64,000 bases of DNA from Okapia johnstoni. Lineage: Eukaryota > Chordata > Mammalia > Artiodactyla > Giraffidae. Below the pieces are notes generated by a model. It did no database searches. It was not told the DNA's origin and worked only from the letters and a program-made list of their open reading frames with translations. The stretch lies in NCBI GenBank assembly GCA_024291935.2, contig CM044322.1, positions 26,721,405 through 26,785,404 of the forward strand, written 5' to 3'. Position numbers and translations under genes: made by a program. This document shows positions 12,201-22,551 of this stretch, piece after piece; position 1 is the stretch's first letter; the number at the start of each line of letters is the position of its first letter.

Positions 12201-15200
12201 GCAAGCATTTCCTCCCAGCCATATACCTTCAGGACTGGGGAAGAAATTGTATATTTTACCACTATTATTATTATCACTATTTTTATATTATATGTACAAA
12301 GTACTTAACTAGTATCTGGCACATTAAAAGTTCTCAATAGAGCTATTATAATCAAATTAGCAGGTTTTAGGCACATATTATGTACTAGGTGTTTTATATC
12401 CTTGTGTGCGGGCTTTGTTGTTGTTCAGTCACTCGGTCATGTCCGACTCTTTGCGACCCCATGGACTGCAGCACGCCAGGCTTCCCTGTCCTTTACCATC
12501 TCCCAGACCTTGCTCAAACTCATGTCCATTGAGTTGGTGATGCCATCCAACCATCTTGTTCTCTGTTGTCCCCTTCTCCTCCTGCCTTCAATCTTTCCCA
12601 GTGTCAGGGTCTTTTCTAATGAATCGGCTCTTCACATCAGGTGGCCAAAGTATTGGAGCTTCAGCTTCAGTATGGGCTTAGTCATGTCCAACTCTTTGTG
12701 ACACCATGGACAGTAGCCTGGCAGGCTCCTCTGTCCATGGGATTTTCCAGATAAGAATACTGAAGTGGGTTGCCATTTCCTATTTAAGGGGATTTTCCCA
12801 AGCCAGGGATTGAACCCATGTCTCTTACATTGGCAGGCAGGTTCCTTACTAACTGCAATACCTGGAAAGCCCATTTTATATATCCATAATCTCCTTTACT
12901 CTCAAACCCTAACGATAGGTGCTAACAAAAATAATAATTCAGCAGTGGTACTATAGTTAGTGTGTATTAATTAAGTACTTATTGTGGGCCAGCCTCTGTG
13001 CTCAGAATCTATGTAGATCCTCTCTTAACCCTTGCCTTGAGCCTGAGATGGGTCTGATCTCCATGGTGTAAATGGAGAAATTGAGGCGCCTGGGGTCATG
13101 TGACTTGAGCAGGGTCACCTAGCCCACAGGTGGCAGAGCTGGGGTTTGGACTCGGGTCAGTCTCAGCAGAGATGCTGTGAGCACAAACCTCCACGGTTTA
13201 CCTAGGAAGAATCTGGCTGATCCAATGACCCAGAGCCCGCCCACATCAGAGCCCAGGGCATGTGGTGGATGTCCGCTCCCCTGGGGGGAGTCCAGTGTTG
13301 CCACCTCTGGGGCCCCACCTCTCACCCCAGCACCTGCTTCTCCCTGCTCTCTGTCACCTCCCCTTGGTGACTGATCCTCCAGCACTTCGGCCAGCACTGT
13401 CCCCCTGGGGGCGAGAGCCCAGACCCGGTAATTGATTGATGCTTGATTGACGCAGACAGCGGTTCAGGCCGCGGTTTGAGCTGCAGCCCAGACAGGCCTG
13501 GGAGCTGCCAGAGACCGAGATCCAGAGCCCTCGTTTCTGTCCAAGTGTGGACACTTTATCTGCACTTCCTCTGAAACTGAGCCACCCCTGGCTGCGGGAG
13601 AAACCCTTGAGCAATAAATAAAGCTGAGACTCAGGAGAGGCAAGTGGGGTGGTAGAGAGAGTCAAGTGTGGGAAGCGCAGGGATAGGGGGCTGAACCCCT
13701 GGCCAGTGCCCAGACCCTTATAGTCCCTGTTCTCTAATCAGTCACGTGGGGCCATAACTGACCTCCCAGGATTGCTGAGCATAGAGGTTGTAGAGAGAAA
13801 CTGCCTGGCACATAGTAGGAGCTTCATAAAAGTAACTAAGTCTCATGATAGTGCTGGTAGCTGGTAGTTTGTGGAGCCAGAGCTGTGCTAAGCTGCTTGT
13901 CACGTGTGAACCCCTTCAGTCCTTGCAGTGACCCTACGAAAGGGTCACCATCATACCAGGGGTTCTTGGCCTCAGCAGGAGGCTCAGTGGCACAGTCTCC
14001 TAGAACCCAAGCCGTCTGCTCCAGCCGTGACATATCATCGCCGAATGTCACTGGAGCCCAAATTCAGAAAGAGGCCGGGCCTTTGTTTTCCTCAGGGACA
14101 CTGAGGAGGGCCGTCTGTACGACTGACCGTGGAAAGACTGACTCCTCTGTCATTGGGCTGCTCTCCTGGGTTGCTCTAGGGCCGCTCCAGTACCGGTCAC
14201 TAAGGCTCAAGGAGCAGCCACCCCACCTGTTACCAACTGGCAAACAGACTCTGAAGATGGAAGATGAGGGGCTCCACTGTGCCCCCCACAGGGTCCCTCC
14301 AGCTCTAAGTGGAGTCTGGACCACGGGATCATTGGCCTTCCTGACCTTCTCAAGTCCCACAGTCCTCCACTGCATCCTCTCATTATCTGCTTCCACCTTG
14401 GCTATGGCCACTGCCTGCACTCCAGCCTCCTCTCTCCATGGGGGGAGAGAGCCTGTGTTCCCTGCAGGCTTCCCAGAGACCTGTCTTCCCTGTGCTGCGT
14501 CACTTCCAACCACTGACTCACTTGCTCGTGAACTATTTATACCCCTCGCACAAATGCTCCACTCAGAGCTCCTCTGTTCTGCTGGCAGCCCCATGACGTG
14601 TGGAGGGGGGCTGGGCCCAGCAAATGTGCAGGTCTGTGAGCCCTCCAGAAGTGGGATAGAAGCCCAGCTCCTTCTTCTACTGCTGTGTGACCTTGGGCAG
14701 CTCACTTCACCTCTCTGAGCCTTCGTTTTAAATGAAGGGGATTAAGTAAAATGAAGTAGGTAAATTTCCCAGCACAAAGATAAGATTTCAAAAGCTGGTT
14801 GCTATCAGATGTCCATAGTTGTGTGAAGTATAACTGGAGATGGGGGAAGGGAATTGGGGAGCCCTTGAAGAGGGGACAGAAATGACTATTTATTATAGGA
14901 ACTCCAAGTCTGCAGAAAGTTTCTGGAGCTCAGCCCCTCTGTGTCATATTACTGTCACCAGCACTGTCACCCAGCCATCTGAGGCCTTGAGGACTGCACA
15001 AGGGTCTTTAGGCTCAGGAGGCCCACTTGGCCAACACTGAGATGACCCTCCCCCACCCACACAGAGGCAATCAGGGCCGTTGCTTGGTTAGCCTGATAAG
15101 AGGGCCTGGCTGGGCTGTGGGAACAGCGCCCACATCCGCCAGGCTGTGTGCTCCCAGCACCAGCAGCACCTCCCCCAGCAGGGGACGGGCCGGAGGGCAG

Positions 15201-18200
15201 CTCTGACCCAAGCTCTTACTACAAGGAAGCCGGTCAAGCAAGCTGTTTAGACTCTGCCCCTCACCCTGTCTGTCTCTCTGCCAGGCCATGGGTGGTAGAA
15301 AAGAGAGACCCAGGATGTGCAGGACAGAGACACAGTCATCCCCTAATCATTGTTCCAGGCCTTTCCAGCCACCAATGTACCCCCCAGCACACACCCTGTA
15401 CAAATTGTTCCCTGAACACACCCCAGGCCACATTCCAGAAAACTCAAAGTAGCCTCTCCCTCCTGTGAGCCCTGGCCCCTTCCCTTAGACATGCAGTGCC
15501 TTCTGCTTCCCTCCTGGGTGGGGACAGGGAGAGGGGGAGATATGGAGCCAAGATGTCCCTCGAGGGCCTGTGGAGGTGCCTAAGGATGGTCAGTGAGTTC
15601 TTACATCAGGGCCCACCCTCCCAGTCCGTACCCTGTATGACATTGTGAATTCTTCCTACCTGCTTGTCATGTCTCATTCAGTAGATAGGGGCTGTGGTTC
15701 CAGCTTCCCTGTGTAGCAGGTTTGGCCAACAGTTGGCACTGTTCAACAGGTAGGAGGCTGCTGGGCCACGTGGTGAGCTCCCCATCATCAGAGGTAAACA
15801 AGCAGTCACTGGGCCACAAATCAGCCTTGGCTGAGGTCCTCGTTAGGAGGTGACTTTTGAGCCCCTAAGCTTCTTGCAGTCTGGCTTATTACCTTTCTGG
15901 CTGGTGAGGTATGATGTGTCAGGATGTCCTTAGGCCTCTCTTTGCACCCACAGGTACGATGCCGGCCGGGATGGTTTCATCGACCTGATGGAGCTAAAGC
16001 TCATGATGGAGAAACTTGGAGCCCCTCAGACCCACCTGGGCCTGAAAAACATGATCAAGGAGGTGGATGAGGACTTTGACAGCAAGCTCAGCTTCCGGGA
16101 GGTGAGCTTCCTACTCCCCATGGGGGGCGACACTGTTGGGGGCTTGGTGGTGGGGAGAGACTCACCCCTGCTTTGTCACTGAGCTACTTGTCCTTGAACA
16201 GCCACTGTTGAATGGCTGATTATTGGCTGAATGAGGTTTCAGCAGATTGTAGAACGGGTCCCCAGGGAGATTCTGAGATGCTTAAGTGAGAAGAAGGTCC
16301 ATCCATTCCTTCATGTAGGGAGCACTTATTTTATTGATTGATTGATTGATTTTTATTTATGTCTGCGTTGGGTCTTCGTTGCTGCGTGAGCTTTTCTCTA
16401 CTTGCACAGAGCTACTCTCTGGTTGCGGTGCTCAGGCGTTTCATTGCAGCGGCTTCTCCTGTTGCAGAGCATGGGCTTTAGGTGCACGAGCTTCGGTAGT
16501 TGTAGCACACAGACTCAGTAGTTGCAGCTCGTGGGCTCTAGAGTGCATACTCAGTAGTTGTGGCCCACAGGCATAGTTTGCCCCACTGCATGTGGAATCT
16601 TCCTGGACCAGGGATCGAACCCATGTCCCCTGCTTTGGTAGGCAGACTCCCCATCCACTGCACTGTTAGGGAAGTCCTGTGTCCCTGACCCCATGTGCAC
16701 TCTGGGAGTACAGAGAAAGACCCTGTGCTCCAGGGGTCCTGACGTGCAGAGGAGGAGATGCACAGAGAGTGAAAAAACAGGATGCTGTGACTGAGGAGAA
16801 GAGGGGGCAGATGGAGGAGGGACTCTCATTGCAGGTCCAAGAGGAGCAGGTGCTGGGCCGGGTGATTCACACTCCAGATCTCACTCAGCCTCACTCTGAG
16901 ACGGGAGCCATGAGCGAACCTGTTTGCTGGAGGAGGAAACTGAGGCACCAAGCCAGATAGCAATGGCACTGGCCCCCTGGCAGCACAGGGTTAAATGCCA
17001 GCTGTGACCTCTGGAGAGTCAAGGCTGAGGTGGGCCTTGGAGAGCTAGCAGGAAGCCTAGAGGAGGCCAGGCCAGAGAAGAGTGGCACAGGCGCCTGGGG
17101 GAGTGAGGCCCAGGGAGGAAGGCAGCACATGATGATGGTATGGACTCAGGACCTGGGTTCAAGTCCATCTTCTTTCTGTAAAATGGGCACAATAATGTAC
17201 CTTCAGGGCTCAGTAAATGGGGTTCAAAGTGGACTGGTTTGAAGAACAGTGGAGACAAAGGTAAGAGGTAAGTTGAGGCTCTTGATGGGAGCTGAGCGTG
17301 GGCAGAGCAGCCTCCAGGAGGCCCGATCCTGGGGTGGACAGGAGAGATTAGGTCACCTAGCCTCCCATTCTACAGATGAGCAACCAAAGCTCAGAGAGGG
17401 AGGGGCCCAGCAGCCTGTTCAGGGACACAGAGCATGGAGAGTGGAGAACCCAGGCCTCTGGCTCCCAGGCCGGCGAGCACCTCTCTTCCCAGGGAGGCCT
17501 GTCGCAGGCCCGGGGTAGGTCAGGCTCTGGCCCCTCCCACTCTCTCCCTGATGACATCATTGTTCTGTTCTCCCTGCCACAGTTCCTCCTGATTTTCCGC
17601 AAGGCAGCAGCCGGGGAGCTGCAGGAGGACAGCGGGCTGCACGTGCTGGCCCGCCTCTCTGAGATCGACGTGTCCACTGAGGGTGTCAAGGGGGCCAAGA
17701 GCTTCTTTGAGGCCAAGGTAAGGAACAGGGGGATGTGGGGATGCCCTAACCCTACTCGAGGATGGGGGGGTGGCTTGGGTCCACTAGGACCCTGAGTTAG
17801 CGCAAGGGTCAGCATGTCCCCTTCCTGTCCCTGCTGAGGCCGCAGACAGGAGGGGGGGAGCTGACGCCTATCAGGGCCCATGTTGTTCCTGACTTCTCTC
17901 CCCTCCCATCCAGCTTGTGATCCTTTCCAGCTTCCCCTTTCTCTCCCTCAAGGATGGGTGAGGGGTGTGTATTCTTGAAGAGGGAACAAGGGCCACTTTG
18001 AGATGCCCCTGCCCTAGAACACAGAGTCACTACCCCCAAAGGACTGGGCTTTAAAAGGTGGGACCAAGAGATAGCAGAGCAGGCTCAGAAACACAGCACT
18101 GGCTCCTAGGGCCTCTCGGAGACACTAGCCCTACCAGCCCCAGCCCGGAGGGAGTGTGATGGGCCCCAGAGGCCAACCCCAGGCATGGCACAGGTTCAGG

Positions 18201-19040
18201 TGGAGGGGATGACTGTGGTTCCTGGATCCTGTCTTCCCAGGGCCATGGGGCTCCTGCCTGTTCTTGCTTCTCCCCATCTTCATGTTAGCTAAGAACATTC
18301 CTTCTAAAGGCCTCCTCTCACCTCCTTCTGGGCTTCTAGAATTGATGGGATGTTTCCGGGTTCAGTTGGGCTTCCCAGGACAGGAACAGGATAAGAATAG
18401 CTACATCAGAAGCTCCCAGTTACAGGACCCACACTCTGCAACAGCCACTGAATGTATCTTATCTCTTTTAATCCTCTCCACGTATCTGTGAGGTCAGAGT
18501 TATTCATCACCAGCCTCTAAATATGGGCTTCCCTGATAGCTCAGTTGGTGAAGAGTCTGCCTGTAGTGCAGGAGACCCAGGTTCAACCCCTGGTTGGGGA
18601 AGATTCCCTGGAGGAGAAAATGGCAACCCACTCCAGTATTCTTGCCTGGGAAATGCCATGGACAGAGAAGCCTGGCAGGCTACAGTCTATAGAGTCACAA
18701 GTCAGACACGACTTGGCAACTAAATCACTACCAGGCTCTAAATGAAAGAACTGAGGCTCACAGAGGTGACTGAAGTGCCGAGCCGAGGGTCTGGATGGTG
18801 GGAGGCAGAGCATTGGTTGGGGTGGGATGGGAGGCACAGCAGAACTAGAAGAGACCCCAGAGAGACCTCCTCCAGTCCTGACCACCTGACCCCCCAACCC
18901 CATCCCAGGTCCAGGCCATGAACGTGTCCAGCCGCTTCGAGGAGGAGATCAAGGCAGAGCAGGAGGAGAGGAAGAAGCAGGCAGAGGAGATGAAGCAGCG
19001 GAAAGCGGCCTTCAAGGAGCTGCAGTCCACCTTCAAGTAG
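2940..19040 (+). CDS. EFHD2: EF-hand domain-containing protein D2 (swiprosin-1), four coding exons
   Basis: EFHD2 is a cytosolic Ca2+-binding, actin-associated adaptor prominent in immune cells and brain. Coding exons are 2940-3258, 15954-16101, 17583-17717 and 18909-19040, all with GT/AG borders. The start ATG sits in a strong context (GGGCCACCATGG). With the exon 1 frame repaired the product is 244 residues against 240 in human, the extra length being alanines. The order is a low-complexity Ala-rich N-terminus, an SPSRR/NPYTEF segment, EF-hand 1 with loop at residues 109-120 ([12 protein letters not shown]), EF-hand 2 with loop at 145-156 ([12 protein letters not shown]), and a Glu/Lys-rich C-terminal coiled coil from about 202 to 244. 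Oddity: exon 1 is 319 nt where 320 are needed; one base is missing in the GCG run near 3046-3048, so as written the frame stops after 58 codons. Everything after the break is conserved, which argues against a pseudogene. Confidence 0.95.
5235..5390 (-). repeat. MIR SINE fragment
   Basis: Contains the reversed MIR core: GAAGTGAAGTAACTTGCC, 'ACACAGCTAG' and 'AAACCCAGGTCTGTGACTCC'. Confidence 0.6.
5595..5812 (+). repeat. Bov-tA SINE
   Basis: A full tRNA-like head (GCTTCCCTGGTGGCTCAGAC with a GATTTGATCCCTGG B box) is joined to the Bov-A body (CAACCCACTCCAATATTCTT ... GAGTCGGACATGACTGAGCG). Its length is typical of the family. Confidence 0.9.
7083..7209 (+). repeat. Bov-A body fragment, 5'-truncated
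   Basis: Begins at GGAGAAGGAAATGGCAACCC and lacks the tRNA-like head. It ends CAAAGAGTCAGACTGAGTGA. Confidence 0.8.
7612..7815 (+). repeat. MIR SINE
   Basis: The MIR order is visible: 'GTGCAGTGGTTAAGGGCTGA', 'GGGTTGGAATCCCAGCTGTG', a degraded core and 'GGGTTGTTATGAAG', then GCACAGAATAAGTCC. Confidence 0.65.
8007..8016 (+). promoter_or_regulatory. PBX-MEIS composite site
   Basis: TGATTGACAG is an exact match to the PBX-MEIS/PREP heterodimer consensus. It lies in a repeat-free, AT-rich stretch (about 7980-8090) that also has CATATG and TTAATTAC. A candidate intronic enhancer by inference only. Confidence 0.4.
8264..8385 (+). repeat. tRNA-Glu-derived SINE with A tail
   Basis: GGGGAACTCCCTGGTGGCCC start, B-box-like GGGTTCAGTCCC, then 'GTGTGGCC' running into a 12-base A tract. 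Confidence 0.85.
8790..8915 (-). repeat. MIR fragment, reversed
   Basis: CCCCATTTGCCACATGAGGA, 'AAGCCCAAGG' and 'AGAACCAGGTCTGCC' match the reversed MIR core. Confidence 0.55.
9465..9600 (-). repeat. MIR fragment, reversed
   Basis: CCATTTCACGGATAAGAAGA, then 'TTGAACTTGATTCTTCTGAC', a diverged reversed MIR. Confidence 0.5.
9615..9740. repeat. MER5A-like fragment
   Basis: 'CTTGTTAGAAATCCAGACGC', 'CCACCCCAGGCCTACTGGAT' and a terminal 'TTTAAGAAGCACTGG' resemble MER5A. Confidence 0.55.
10925..11160 (+). repeat. MIR SINE, near full length
   Basis: 'CATAGTAGTTAAAAGCACAT', 'CTTGGTCAAGTCACTTCC', 'GAGCCTCAGTCTGCTCGTCT' and 'CACATAGTAAGTGCTCAGCC' follow the MIR order. Confidence 0.65.
12412..12672 (-). 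repeat. ART2A fragment, reversed
   Basis: The same leading 250 bp as the copy at 815, beginning GTTCAGTCACTCGGTCATGT and ending after 'GGTGGCCAAAGTATTGG'. It is abruptly followed by a Bov-tA. Confidence 0.8.
12674..12873 (-). repeat. Bov-tA SINE, reversed
   Basis: GGGCTTAGTCATGTCCAACT ... 'GGTTGCCATTTCC' ... 'GGGATTGAACCCATG' ... 'CCTGGAAAGCCC', with some internal divergence. Confidence 0.8.
12956..13175 (-). repeat. MIR SINE, reversed
   Basis: 'TACTTATTGTGGGCCAGC' at one end and 'GAGAAATTGAGGCGCC', 'AGGGTCACCTAGCCCACAGG', 'GGCAGAGCTGGGGTTTGGAC' further in. Confidence 0.6.
13433..13571 (+). promoter_or_regulatory. Motif cluster: PBX, GATA and PU.1-like sites
   Basis: Two TGATTGA-type PBX sites (13433-13440, 13444-13451), a reversed GATA site TTATCT (13556-13561) and a reversed PU.1/ETS site ACTTCCTC (13564-13571) lie in a repeat-free, relatively CpG-rich stretch of intron 1. 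Given the blood-cell expression known for EFHD2, it is a candidate enhancer; this is inference. Confidence 0.25.
14665..14790 (+). repeat. MIR fragment
   Basis: 'GTGTGACCTTGGGCAGCTCA', 'CTCTCTGAGCCTTCGTTTTA' and 'GGGGATTAAGTAAAATGAAG'. Confidence 0.6.
15954..16101 (+). CDS. EFHD2: EFHD2 coding exon 2 (EF-hands 1 and 2)
   Basis: Acceptor CACAG before 15954, donor GTGAGC after 16101. It encodes the first EF loop ([12 protein letters not shown]), the linker [18 protein letters not shown] and the second EF loop ending FRE. 148 nt. Confidence 0.97.
16102..17582 (+). other. EFHD2: EFHD2 intron 2
   Basis: About 1.5 kb. It contains one long SINE at 16322-16678; the rest is unique GC-rich DNA with no exon seen. 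Confidence 0.8.
16322..16678 (-). repeat. CHR-2-type cetartiodactyl SINE, reversed
   Basis: Preceded by a (TTGA)n stretch. It contains 'GGGTCTTCGTTGCTGCGTG', repeated 'CAGTAGTTG' blocks and 'GACCAGGGATCGAACCC', and ends 'TTAGGGAAGTCC'. The repeated GTAGTTG blocks and length separate it from the short tRNA SINE. Confidence 0.75.
17583..17717 (+). CDS. EFHD2: EFHD2 coding exon 3
   Basis: Acceptor CCACAG, donor GTAAGG. It encodes [18 protein letters not shown] through SFFEAK, the helix after EF-hand 2 and the linker. 135 nt, phase 0 both sides. Confidence 0.97.
17718..18908 (+). other. EFHD2: EFHD2 intron 3
   Basis: About 1.2 kb of unique DNA interrupted by one Bov-tA at 18523-18729. No other feature seen. 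Confidence 0.8.
18523..18729 (+). repeat. Bov-tA SINE with target-site duplication
   Basis: GGGCTTCCCTGATAGCTCAG head, Bov-A body, and flanking 14-base direct repeats ACCAGCCTCTAAAT (18509-18522) and ACCAGGCTCTAAAT (18730-18743) with one mismatch, marking the insertion. Confidence 0.9.
18909..19040 (+). CDS. EFHD2: EFHD2 coding exon 4 (coiled coil, stop TAG)
   Basis: Acceptor CCCAG before GTCCAGGCC. It encodes [20 protein letters not shown] then a Lys/Glu/Gln-rich helix ending QSTFK and stop TAG at 19038-19040. Confidence 0.97.
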   Translation, partial: VQAMNVSSRFEEEIKAEQEERKKQAEEMKQRKAAFKELQSTFK

Positions 19041-20660
19041 CAAGGCTGCACCCCACCATGTGGCCCCTGGCCCAGGCACCCAGTCTGGCCAGCGAGGGTG
19101 GCAAGGGCGGGCAGACCAGAGGCCCAGCTTGATCCTTGGCTCTGCCCAAAGGGACCATGCTAAAAAGCTACAGATGTCTATGAACGAGCTGGTCGAGGGA
19201 GTCTCCCAGAGCGGCCCGGCCTCTCCCCGCTCCCTCTGCTATTCCTGAGGCCGCGACACCAGCTGCCCGGCTGGTCCTGCTCCTTCGCCTCCTGGCTGCC
19301 TGCTGCCTGCCCCAGCCATGCCTGCTCCTGGCTCTAGGGCGCACCCTGCTGGGGGGCTGCCTTCCACACACACTCCTCTCCTCCCTGCGCCTCCTCCTTT
19401 CCACCTCCTCCCCACCCTAGAGGCCACCTGCCCTTCACCTGCAGGCTGCGCCGCCCCCACGGCCCTGGGGCCCCTCCCTAGACTGGGCGAGCGACAGATG
19501 GCAAGAATCGCAGCCCCATAGAGCTGATCGGTAGCACCCAGCTCCCCACCCCCAGCACCTGTTCCTGCAGCCCTGCCTCCTCTCTCTGCTGGAATCAAGG
19601 GGGGCGCTTCTATCCTGGCCAAGGGACCCAAGGCCCTGGCCCACCCACCCCACCCCACCCTCCCGCCCCCCAGCTGACATGGAAATCCCAGCCCTCTGGG
19701 CCCCAGCCGGGCAGGGTGAGGGGGCAGCTCTGCCAATCTACCTCACGGGCCCACACTCTGCCGGCCATGCCATGGATCATGGGCCGGGAAGGCTCTGGGG
19801 GCAGAAACACCACTCCCTGGTCCCCCCACCCTGACACCAGCCCATAGCAGCCAGAGGATCCCTGGAGGTCCCTGGAGGGAGGAGGGCTTGGCCCCTTCAT
19901 GGAGCAGGAAACCAGCCCACCTCCATTCTCCAGGAGGTGTCCAAGAAGTGCTTTAAGTGGTTTGCACGGACCAGGTGGTGGGGAGCAGGGGGCCTGGCTG
20001 GGCTCTTTCACGCCATCCTTCCCCAAATGATGTTCACCGCCTTGGCACCAGCGACGGGAACCTGTCCCGTCACACCCACCCCCTGAGGGTGCACGGGGAC
20101 CCCAGCCCTCCCCCGGTGCCCCTCCCCAGATGGGCCGTGGCCAAGCCTGTGCCACTGGCCCGGCCCTACGCAGCTCCCCATGTGCGCGCTCACGTGTGTG
20201 CGTGTCCGTGTGTGTGTGCGTGTCTGTGTCTGTTGCTGTGTCGTGAAGCTGTGCCCGTCCCCCAGTCCAAACAAGTGAATGGCCACCAAGGCCACAGTTA
20301 TGCAACTTTCCGTGTGTGTTGTGACAGCGTCACTGCTTTTTAAACTTGATAACTCTTTATTTTAGTAAGATGCCCCAAGAGTCCACACAACTCCTGTTGG
20401 ACTTGCAGAGGTTTTATTTTTTTGGCCTTAGAATCTGCAGGAATTAGGAGGTACTGACCCCCGTGCAGCAGCCTTGGCCCTGGATTGCGTTTGCCTTAGC
20501 AGATATGTTTATACAGATGAATATAAAAGGTTCTTTTTCTTTGGGCTTATTGCTTTTTTTCTCTCCTCCCATCTCACCAAAAAAAAAAAAACAACTACTT
20601 CTTCATTCGGTGGTACGATTATTTTTTTTAACTAAATAAGATAAAATTCTATATTCTTAT
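19041..20660 (+). other. EFHD2: EFHD2 3' untranslated region
   Basis: About 1.6 kb after the stop, repeat-free except for a GTGTGTGCGTGT stretch near 20193-20240. It becomes AT-rich after 20340. The end is set by a variant poly(A) signal at 20640 and a GU-rich element at 20661-20683. Confidence 0.65.
20640..20645 (+). terminator. EFHD2: Likely EFHD2 poly(A) signal (GATAAA variant)
   Basis: No AATAAA occurs in the last part of the UTR. GATAAA is followed about 15 bases later by TATGTGTGTGTGGTTCTTGT, a good GU-rich downstream element. Confidence 0.45.
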
Positions 20661-20860
20661 GTGTGTGTGGTTCTTGTTGGGGTGGGAGAAGGGAGGGGCT
20701 GGGAAAGGAGTGGACAGGGTGAACTCACCTGGGTGTGGGGGCAGCATTTGCTCAGGTGGCTCCCATGTCAGAAGCCAGGGAGAAGAGGGGACTCTTCCTA
20801 AAGGGAGAAGTTGAGTTTGATGCTCACATGCTGTCTAAGCTCTTTTTTAAAAGAAAAAAA

Positions 20861-21032
20861 TTATCTATTTATTTTATTTTGCTGCACTAGGTCTTAGTTG
20901 CCACACTTAGAATCTTGTGGCATGCAAACTCTTAGTTGCATCATGTGGGATTTGTTTCCCTGACCAGGGATCAAACCCAAGACTCCTGCATTGGATGCAC
21001 AGAGTCTTAGCCACCAGACCACCAGAGAAGTC
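20861..21032 (-). repeat. tRNA-Glu-derived SINE, reversed
   Basis: T-rich start, 'GGTCTTAGTTGCCACACTTA', 'CCTGACCAGGGATCAAACCC' and end 'ACCAGAGAAGTC'. Confidence 0.8.
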
Positions 21033-22551
21033 AGTGTATCAACTCATTTAATCCTCACAGTCAGCCCATGGGGGTGGTGGGGGGGTGGCGGTCTTTCTCA
21101 GATAAGAATAGACCCAGAAAGTCTTCAAGAGACACAGGCAAATGGGGCAGCTCCAGCTCATTCAGTCCACAGCCCATGTCCCTACCCATCTAGCCAACCT
21201 GCCTGCCAAGTTCATTTGAGGACATGCACCAGAAGTGGCGCCAAGGCCACAGGGATTCTGGACTAATGCACCTGGGAGCCCCACCAAGACTCCCTCACAC
21301 TCAGACACTCCAAGCCTCCTCAGTTACAGACTGGGATAGTGGGGTGATGAGGAATGAGCTGGGGTGCTGCCTATATGAGGACTTTGGACAGATTAGGCTC
21401 TCCCTGGGTCTCAGTCTCCCCATCTGGTCAGTGTGAGGGTGGGCGAAGGTCTCCCCTTTGGCTTCCAGGTAAGGTATCCCCTTTTCCCAGGTACAATCTG
21501 TGGGGTGGGAGTCGGGGGGCAGGATTTTGAGATGATGCTGTACATCGCTGCCCCCAGGTGGACATAGGTGGCACTATAGCAGCCAGAATGCCCTACGCCT
21601 CGGGCTTCCTGCTTGGAGAAGGCTTTGTCCTTGAAGCGTTATTTCCTGAGAAAGGCCACTCCACGTACCACCTGTGGCCCGAGATGCCATTAACACTGCC
21701 TGTTGATGAGATATCATTAACACTGTATATTGGGTGAAGCATTGTCCTCAATTGCCTTCCCAAGGGAAGAATATTGGAAGCCCTGACATCCTAGCAAAAT
21801 GGTCTCCGAGCTGAGGGAAGGATACAGACAGGCAAGGGCTTTCAGGCCCCAGAGCCCCAGTCCAGCTGGCCCGGTGATGGACGTGGGCCTCAAGCCCTCA
21901 GAACGTGAGATACATGGGCCGCCGTTCCCACGCCAGGCCCTCCCCCATCAGATGCAGCTGGGAGGGGCCCTAGCCCCAGCCACCATGAGAACCCCCTCTC
22001 CCAGCCCAGGCAGGAGGCACGAGAGGAACAAGGAGTCCTGAAGGGATTAAGGGACCAAGAGTGGGGAAGGGAGGTGGCTCCTCAAACCCCAGCAAGCCTC
22101 CCCACCACCAAGTTCCAGCCCCCAGCACCAAACACCGAATCCGTCACTCATCCCACAACTCCCTACTTTCACCTGGTTTTGAGGAGAAATGCTGCCAGTC
22201 CCAAGCCTGCCTCCTTAATGGGCCCCACCCAGGATGTAACAGCTGCCACCAGAGAATCCTGTCCCAGCAACTAAAAATGATGGGCCCCCATCCTGGCACC
22301 TGCCCTGTTTCTCAGGCTCTCACCAGCACCCTCGTTGACTCCCAACCTTGGCATCGCTTTTCCTAACGTTTCCCACACCTCTGCCAAGTCACTCATGGTT
22401 ATTTTTCCAGCACAGTCTGGCCCTGAGTGGCTGGCTGACATTAAGTGCCCTCATCCCGGGAGGCCCCACTCCAGGCCCTGGAATACACAAGGGTCAGCAG
22501 GATAGGATGGGATTACAGCATCCTCATAGCCTCAAATCCTCAAGTTCATTT

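Larger units (their letters stand above)
3259..15953 (+). other. EFHD2: EFHD2 intron 1
   Basis: A 12.7 kb intron holding Bov-tA, tRNA-type SINE, ART2A and MIR copies and several unique stretches. No coding exon with recognisable homology is seen. A 277-codon open frame at 13885-14718 and its 213-codon antisense partner have no domain motifs and partly overlap a MIR; I treat them as chance. Motif clusters at 8007-8016 and 13433-13571 are candidate regulatory sites. Confidence 0.7.

Noticed and set aside
13885..14718. 277-codon open frame in EFHD2 intron 1 (with a 213-codon antisense frame)
   Set aside because: No family motif, no flanking gene signals, and the end runs into a MIR; chance frame in stop-poor DNA.
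16334..16352. GATTGATTGATTGATT as a PBX cluster or CRISPR-like repeat
   Set aside because: It is a short tetranucleotide microsatellite at the edge of a SINE tail.
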